From Ignavibacteriaceae bacterium (GTDB lineage Bacteria > Bacteroidota > Ignavibacteria > Ignavibacteriales > Ignavibacteriaceae): a stretch of DNA of 38,169 nucleotides. This document shows, piece by piece, positions 33,416-38,169 of the stretch; within the stretch, counting starts at the first letter, position 1; every line of letters begins with the position of its first letter. The notes beneath the pieces are model-generated. The model was not told the origin of the DNA and ran no database searches. It saw only the letters and a list, made by a program, of their open reading frames with translations. Location: assembly GCA_023231105.1 (NCBI GenBank), contig JALNWB010000020.1, forward strand, positions 1 to 38,169, given 5' to 3'. The position numbers were made by a program, and so were the translations under genes.

Positions 33416-36184
33416 TTAATGTGCCTCAATCCAATTATCGCCAATTCCGGTTTCAACAAGAATTGGAACATTCAGAGGTAGAGCATTTTCCATCAAATCT
33501 TTTACAAGTGGAACAACTTCATCGGTTTCACCTTTCAGCGCATCAAACACTAACTCATCGTGCACTTGCAGAATCATTTTGGTATCGTATTTTCTTTTTG
33601 CAAGTTCGTTATGAATATTTATCATTGCAAGTTTTATCATATCAGCGGCGGTTCCTTGAATAGGCATATTGATAGCAACGCGTTCTTCAAAATTGCGAAG
33701 TGAGAAATTCTTGCTGTTAATATTTTTTAGAAAACGGCGTCTGCCGAGCAACGTTTCTGCAAATCCTTTTTCTCGTGCAGATTGGATAGAAGCATCCATA
33801 AACGCTTTTACATTTTTGAATGTACTGAAATAAGTATCGATAATTTCCTTTGCATGCTGTTGTGAAATCTTCAGACGGGTTTTTAATCCGAAGACTCCAA
33901 TCCCATAAAGAATACCAAAATTAACTTCTTTAGCTTTTCTTCTCATATCGGGAGTAACTTCTTCTTGAGGAATTTGGAAAACCAGCGCAGCAGTTCGTCG
34001 ATGAATATCTTCTCCATATTTGAACGCTTCGATCAATCGCTCATCATTTGACATGCTTGCCATGATGCGCAATTCAATTTGGCTATAATCGCAGCTAATT
34101 ATACAATGATTTTTGTCGCGCGGAACAAAAGCTTTCCGTATTTCTCTTCCAAGTTCAGTGCGGATTGGAATGTTTTGCAAATTCGGATCGACACTTGAAA
34201 GTCTGCCGGTAGAAGCAATTGTTTGGTTAAATGAAGTATGCACTCTTCCAGTTTTGGGGTGAATTAAGTTGGAAAGAGCATCAGCATAGGTTGATTTTAA
34301 TTTTGCAACCTGTCTGAAATCTAAAATACTTTCAATTATTTCATGTTCGCCTCGAAGAGATTCCAATGTTTGTGCGTCAGTTGAAAATCCGGTTTTTGTT
34401 TTTCTGGAAGATTGCAGTTGAAGTTTTTCAAACAAAATCTTTTGCATTTGTTTTGGTGAATTGATGTTGAATGTTTCGCCAGCCAAACGAAATATTTTTT
34501 CAGAATACTCATTCATTGAAGTTTCTAATTCTTTGCTCAAGATTCCAAGCATTTTACGATCAATGTTTACGCCGGAACGTTCCATCTCCTCCAATACTTC
34601 GGCAAGAGGGAACTCAACTTCGTAAGCTAATTTGTGCAAATTGTTTTTATCAATTTCTTCCTTCAATATTTCATAAAGTTGAAACGTAATATCCGCATCT
34701 TCGGAAGAGTAATCGCTTAACTTGTTTAATTCCACATCAAATATTTGTTTTGCATCTTTCTTTGCGCCAATTAATTCTGAAAGGGGAATAGGTTTGTACT
34801 GTAAATATTTTTCCGCAAGATCATCCATACCGTGTTTCTGATCAGGATCGAGAAGAAAACTTGCGAGCATGGTATCAAAGTAAAAACCTCGTACGTGAAT
34901 ATCAAGAGAACGCATTATCGAGATGTCGAACTTACCATTCTGGCAGACTTTTTTAATTCCGGCATTTTCAAAAACGGATTTAAAAATGGAAACAAAATCA
35001 TGTTCTGAAAGTCTATCGTCCAAATTTCTCTCAAACAACGACGTTGATTGTACAAAAGGATTAAGCGCAACAAAAAATGCTTTCCCTTTTTCATAACAGA
35101 ATGAAACTCCAGCTACTTTCGCTTCAAAATAATCGAGAGAATCGGTTTCAGTATCAAACACAAACAAAGGCTGTTTTGAAAGAGCATCGGCTAAAGCTTT
35201 AGCTTCTTTCACTGAAGTGACTAAAACATATTTGCTTTCTGAACTTAAAAAAGTTTTATTCTTGGGAACTGTTACAACTTCGGGAGTCGCTTCAAGAACT
35301 TCTTCTTCACCAAAGAATTTCCTTAAACGGACATAAAGATTTTTGAATTCAAGTTCATCGAAAATGGATTTTATTTTCTCGATTTCCGGTTTGCCGATCT
35401 TCGTTTTATTAAAATCAATTTCTATCGGAACATCCGTCATAATTGTTGCGAGTTCTTTTGAAAGGAAAGCATTTTCTTTACCGGCAATAAGTTTTGTTTT
35501 TACCGAAGCCGGTTCAACTTCATCAATATGCTCGTAAATGTTTTCAAGAGTTGAATATTTCTCGATCAATAACGGAGCAGCTTTTGGACCAATGCCTTTA
35601 ACTCCGGGAATGTTATCGCTTGCATCGCCAATAAGTGATAAGTAATCAATCATTCGGTCCGGTGCAAAACCAAGCGTTTCAAGAACTTTATCTTTTGTAA
35701 TAACATCAATCTCTTCACCCGACTTTCCCGGTTTAACAAGTTTTACGTTTTCAGTAACGAGTTGAATGTAATCTTTATCGGGTGTGATCATAAAAGAATC
35801 ATAACCGAGAGATTCCGCTTTTTTCACCGCCGTTCCGATAATATCATCGGCTTCATAGCCGGGAAGAATAAAAACGGGAATATTGAGCGCCTCAATTATT
35901 TCTTTTATTCTTCCTATCTGCGGGATCATATCTTCAGGCATTGCGGAGCGGGTTGCTTTGTACGCCTCAAACTTATCGTGACGGAATGTTTTTTCTTTTG
36001 AATCAAATCCAACGAACATGTAAGCCGGTTTTATATCTTCCAATATTTTTATTATTTGGGTAATAAAACCAAAGACGGCAGAAGTCGGTTCACCTTTTTT
36101 TGTTACTAAAGGTCTTGATATAAAAGCGAAATAAGCTTTGTACGTCAAAGCCATCGCATCGATAAAGATTATTTTTTTATTCAT
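33416..36184 (-). CDS. polA: DNA polymerase I
   Basis: A full-length 922-residue polymerase I for repair and Okazaki-fragment processing. The 5'-nuclease domain is at about 1-290 (GYEADDIIGT, GDASDNIPGVKGIGPKAA). The 3'-5' exonuclease at about 320-500 keeps its metal ligands (Asp344 and Glu346 in DTETD, QNGKFD, SSEDADIT), so proofreading is probably active. The polymerase domain is at about 540-922 (DYSQIELRIMAS, RRKAKEVNFGILYGIG, LQVHDELVFD). The gene begins two bases after the APC permease stop on the same strand, so the two are probably co-transcribed. Confidence 0.97.
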   Translation of the reverse strand: MNKKIIFIDAMALTYKAYFAFISRPLVTKKGEPTSAVFGFITQIIKILEDIKPAYMFVGFDSKEKTFRHDKFEAYKATRSAMPEDMIPQIGRIKEIIEALNIPVFILPGYEADDIIGTAVKKAESLGYDSFMITPDKDYIQLVTENVKLVKPGKSGEEIDVITKDKVLETLGFAPDRMIDYLSLIGDASDNIPGVKGIGPKAAPLLIEKYSTLENIYEHIDEVEPASVKTKLIAGKENAFLSKELATIMTDVPIEIDFNKTKIGKPEIEKIKSIFDELEFKNLYVRLRKFFGEEEVLEATPEVVTVPKNKTFLSSESKYVLVTSVKEAKALADALSKQPLFVFDTETDSLDYFEAKVAGVSFCYEKGKAFFVALNPFVQSTSLFERNLDDRLSEHDFVSIFKSVFENAGIKKVCQNGKFDISIMRSLDIHVRGFYFDTMLASFLLDPDQKHGMDDLAEKYLQYKPIPLSELIGAKKDAKQIFDVELNKLSDYSSEDADITFQLYEILKEEIDKNNLHKLAYEVEFPLAEVLEEMERSGVNIDRKMLGILSKELETSMNEYSEKIFRLAGETFNINSPKQMQKILFEKLQLQSSRKTKTGFSTDAQTLESLRGEHEIIESILDFRQVAKLKSTYADALSNLIHPKTGRVHTSFNQTIASTGRLSSVDPNLQNIPIRTELGREIRKAFVPRDKNHCIISCDYSQIELRIMASMSNDERLIEAFKYGEDIHRRTAALVFQIPQEEVTPDMRRKAKEVNFGILYGIGVFGLKTRLKISQQHAKEIIDTYFSTFKNVKAFMDASIQSAREKGFAETLLGRRRFLKNINSKNFSLRNFEERVAINMPIQGTAADMIKLAMINIHNELAKRKYDTKMILQVHDELVFDALKGETDEVVPLVKDLMENALPLNVPILVETGIGDNWIEAH

Positions 36185-36186
36185 AC

Positions 36187-37602
36187 TTACTTTTTCTGAA
36201 AACGATGATGAAAATATTTACTGTAAACATAAACGGGGAGCCCGAGTAAAATCAGAATTAATCCCATTGCTGCATTTTGTGTGTCCGATACAACCGAATT
36301 AATTAAAAACAAAAACGAAAAGACGACAAAAATTGCCGGTGTATATGGATAACCCCAAACTTTGTAAGGTCGTTTTGCATCCGGCATTTTTTTACGGAGA
36401 ACGAAAACGCCAAAAGCGCCAAGCATATAGAATAACCAGGAAGCAAAAATAACATAGTCGGTAATAGTATCGAACGAACCGGATAAAACTAATACTGACG
36501 ACCAAACTCCTTGAACAACAAGTGAAACATGCGGAGTTGCAAACTTAGGATGAATTTTCCCAAGTGAAACAAAAAATAATTTTGTTCGCGCCATTGCAAA
36601 CTGTACACGCGCTGTTGAAAGAATAGAACCATTGAGTGCGCCGAAAGTAGAAACAACAACTGCGATTGCAATTATTGAAGCTCCCATTCCGCCGAATATT
36701 TTTTCAGCGGCGGCAGAAGCAACCAAAGGATAATTTTTCATCTCTTCAACGGGTAAAACATAAAGATAAGCTACATTTATCAAAACGTAAACCGCAATAA
36801 CGATCAATGTTCCGTATAACAAAGCTTTGGGAACGTTACGTTGCGGATCTTTTATTTCCCCGGAAACAAAAGTAACATTGTTCCATCCATCGTAAGCCCA
36901 AAAAGCTCCGGCTAACGCAAGCCCTATCATTGCAATTAAATTTGCGCTTGTTTCTGCGGGAAGATGAAAATTATAAAAGAAGTTTGCAGCAGAACCGTTT
37001 CCAAAAGTCAAAAGTACAAATGATAGTAAAAGAATTGAAGCGATCTTTATAAAAGTAATTACCGTTTGCACAAGTCCGCCGAAAACAACGCCGATGTAAT
37101 TAACTCCCGTTAAAAATAGGATGCAAAGAATGGCAACTGCTTTTGTTCCGAAATCTGCAAAGGGATGAATCGCCCCAACAAAAGGCATGTGTAAAGAAAT
37201 ATCCTGCAAATATTTTGATGCCTCCGGGAATTTGAAAAAGTAGCCGAGATATTCTGCAAAGACATAAGCAATTGCCGCCTGACTTCCGGTTTGTATTACC
37301 GCTAAGATAGACCAGCCGTAAAGATAGGCGGTAAAATCGCCGTACATCTCTTTGAAGTACATAAATTGTCCGCCGGTAGCGTCTATCATTCCCGCAATTT
37401 CTGCGTTTACCAAAGCGCCGATGAAAGTTATTAGACCGGCAACAACCCAAACGAGAATTAACAATTCCGGTGAGTGGAGTTGTCCCGCCATTGTAGCAGG
37501 CTTTCTAAAAATACCGGAACCGATCATAGAACCGGCAACGAGCATTGTAGCGGCGGTTAATGAGAGTCCGCGAATTAGAGTTGTCTTTTTTGTTGTTTCC
37601 AT
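36187..37602 (-). CDS. APC-family amino acid permease
   Basis: 471 residues with about 12 transmembrane segments. The first helix carries the APC substrate-binding AGSMIGSGIFRKP; helix 6 region includes GAFWAYDGWNNVTFVSGEIKDP, a signature of the LAT-like amino acid transporters. The ATG at 37602 is used; an in-frame TTG at 37614 would add four residues. The substrate (possibly serine, threonine or another neutral amino acid) is not determined. It reads directly into polA. Confidence 0.92.
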   Translation of the reverse strand: METTKKTTLIRGLSLTAATMLVAGSMIGSGIFRKPATMAGQLHSPELLILVWVVAGLITFIGALVNAEIAGMIDATGGQFMYFKEMYGDFTAYLYGWSILAVIQTGSQAAIAYVFAEYLGYFFKFPEASKYLQDISLHMPFVGAIHPFADFGTKAVAILCILFLTGVNYIGVVFGGLVQTVITFIKIASILLLSFVLLTFGNGSAANFFYNFHLPAETSANLIAMIGLALAGAFWAYDGWNNVTFVSGEIKDPQRNVPKALLYGTLIVIAVYVLINVAYLYVLPVEEMKNYPLVASAAAEKIFGGMGASIIAIAVVVSTFGALNGSILSTARVQFAMARTKLFFVSLGKIHPKFATPHVSLVVQGVWSSVLVLSGSFDTITDYVIFASWLFYMLGAFGVFVLRKKMPDAKRPYKVWGYPYTPAIFVVFSFLFLINSVVSDTQNAAMGLILILLGLPVYVYSKYFHHRFQKK

Positions 37603-37616
37603 TTTGCTCTGCAATA

Positions 37617-37644
37617 TTAGGAATTAGGAATTACGAATTAGGAA
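37617..37644. repeat. Four 7-bp tandem repeats upstream of the APC permease
   Basis: TTAGGAA, TTAGGAA, TTACGAA, TTAGGAA in direct tandem, starting 15 bases from the APC start, in the divergent gap before the toxin-antitoxin pair. The remaining gap to 37815 is very AT-rich and holds no other gene I can see. Confidence 0.75.
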
Positions 37645-37733
37645 CTTGTCCACCGAAGCGGATAAAGAATTTGCTCTCTTAAACATATTAAAAAATAAAT
37701 ACTTTATCTATAATATAAGTTTTTCTTTCAATC

Positions 37734-37780
37734 TTGAAAAAAGAATAAACTTTATTTAAATTACTATCAGAAAAAGATAG
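37734..37780 (+). promoter_or_regulatory. Possible promoter and operator of the toxin-antitoxin pair
   Basis: TTGAAA at 37734 and TAAATT at 37757 are 17 bases apart and could be a -35/-10 pair. Directly after, CTATC at 37764 and GATAG at 37776 form a small inverted repeat, placed where an autorepressing antitoxin could bind. This is weak pattern matching in AT-rich DNA; the consensus used in this lineage may differ. Confidence 0.25.
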
Positions 37781-37815
37781 ATTTCAGCTAACGATGAGAT
37801 TATTAGGAGCATAAC

Positions 37816-38037
37816 ATGACAAGAACATCGATGATAAAACAGATCACTTCGGATGTTAATTATTTTAATGACGAAAAATTGAAATCAATTTTTGATTATA
37901 TCTCGTATTTGAAGAATCGCGACAGCATTGATCCCACTGACGAAATATTGAGCAGTGATGAAGATTATCTCAAAGTACACGAAGGTTTGTCAGAAGCTAA
38001 TGAGGGGAAAACTTCTGCATGGGATGAAGTTAAGTGA
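37816..38037 (+). CDS. Antitoxin-like small protein (type II toxin-antitoxin)
   Basis: 73 residues, AGGAG seven bases before the ATG. The sequence is acidic at its C-terminus (DPTDEILSSDEDYLKVHE, then SAWDEVK) and has a helical KLKSIFDYISYLKN middle, resembling DUF2281-like antitoxins that pair with RelE/ParE toxins. It overlaps the next open frame by GTGA, the usual coupling in such pairs. Recognition is by style and context rather than by a strong motif. Confidence 0.7.
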   Translation: MTRTSMIKQITSDVNYFNDEKLKSIFDYISYLKNRDSIDPTDEILSSDEDYLKVHEGLSEANEGKTSAWDEVK

Positions 38038-38169
38038 AGTTCAAAATAATCATTACTGACTCCGCATTAAGAGATTATCGTAAAGTAAATAATCCCTTCA
38101 AAGATCTGATTAAAACTAAAATTGATAATTTATGTGATTTTACAGACTCAACTAAAAATGTTAAAATGC
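38034..38169 (+). CDS. RelE/ParE-like toxin, 5' part only
   Basis: An open frame starting with GTG at 38034, overlapping the antitoxin stop by 4 bases, and running off the right edge after 45 codons. The N-terminus (KFKIIITDSALRDYRKV then PFKDLIKTKI) fits the beta strand and first helix of RelE/ParE toxins, where a residue pattern of x-I-x-x-T-x-S-A-L-R-D is common. The catalytic C-terminal half is outside, so activity cannot be judged. Confidence 0.65.
   Translation, partial: MKFKIIITDSALRDYRKVNNPFKDLIKTKIDNLCDFTDSTKNVKM

Noticed and set aside
1..38169. Search for prophage, insertion sequences, integrase, CRISPR or defence islands beyond the relic
   Set aside because: No transposase, integrase, cas or phage structural gene was seen; the window apart from 10271-11834 and the toxin-antitoxin edge looks like core genome.

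Overview
The window is AT-rich bacterial chromosome with densely packed genes. It most likely comes from a member of the Ignavibacteria / Chlorobi-Bacteroidota assemblage. The main lineage evidence is a 1274-residue secreted protein ending in a type IX secretion (por) sorting domain of the QNYPNPFNPTT type. An LpxH-type lipid A enzyme and PBP1A point to a Gram-negative envelope. The lineage is an inference from these families, not a phylogenetic result. Most of the window is ordinary core metabolism, envelope and transport.

Layout. (1) 1-3009, minus strand: the first 529 residues of a secreted M1 peptidase running off the left edge, and an MFS sugar-type transporter, separated by a strong hairpin. 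(2) 3242-10257, plus strand: a pabB-pabC fusion, then a tightly overlapping run of type 2 IPP isomerase, a short-chain (probably GGPP) prenyl synthase, HPr, PTS enzyme I and a phosphoglucose/phosphomannose isomerase. (3) 10271-11834: a decayed type I restriction-modification locus. It holds the tail of an unrecognised gene, an hsdM with its middle deleted, an intact KilA-N gene carrying a perfect 32-bp palindrome, and the 5' end of a frameshifted hsdS that runs in frame into pyrE. (4) 11835-18831: pyrE, an MscS channel, a secreted M64 peptidase, a SpoIIE/RsbU-type phosphatase, an aldehyde dehydrogenase and an MgtC/DUF4010 membrane protein. (5) 18865-27251: a fused alpha-beta E1 2-oxoacid dehydrogenase, the large T9SS cargo protein, a TPR lipoprotein, a terminator and a second M1 peptidase. 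(6) 27254-33352: lpxH, PBP1A, tRNA-Leu(CAG) and hpnC-hpnD-hpnE for squalene. (7) 33416-37602, minus strand: an APC permease followed two bases later by polA. (8) 37816-38169: a toxin-antitoxin pair whose toxin is cut by the right edge.

How the genes fit together. The IPP isomerase, the prenyl synthase and the HpnCDE trio can be joined into a route from isopentenyl diphosphate to squalene, though no cyclase is present here and the FPP versus GGPP product is not settled. HPr and enzyme I lack any EII partner in the window. Signal-peptide peptidases (two M1, one M64), the T9SS cargo and the lipoprotein suggest a proteolytic, surface-active organism.

The most unusual parts are the restriction-modification relic, with its surviving KilA-N gene and the use of an hsdS remnant as pyrE leader; the tRNA-Leu lying 10 bases before the hpnC start; and three intergenic tracts of 7-8 bp degenerate tandem repeats. 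I did not find a convincing complete new system.
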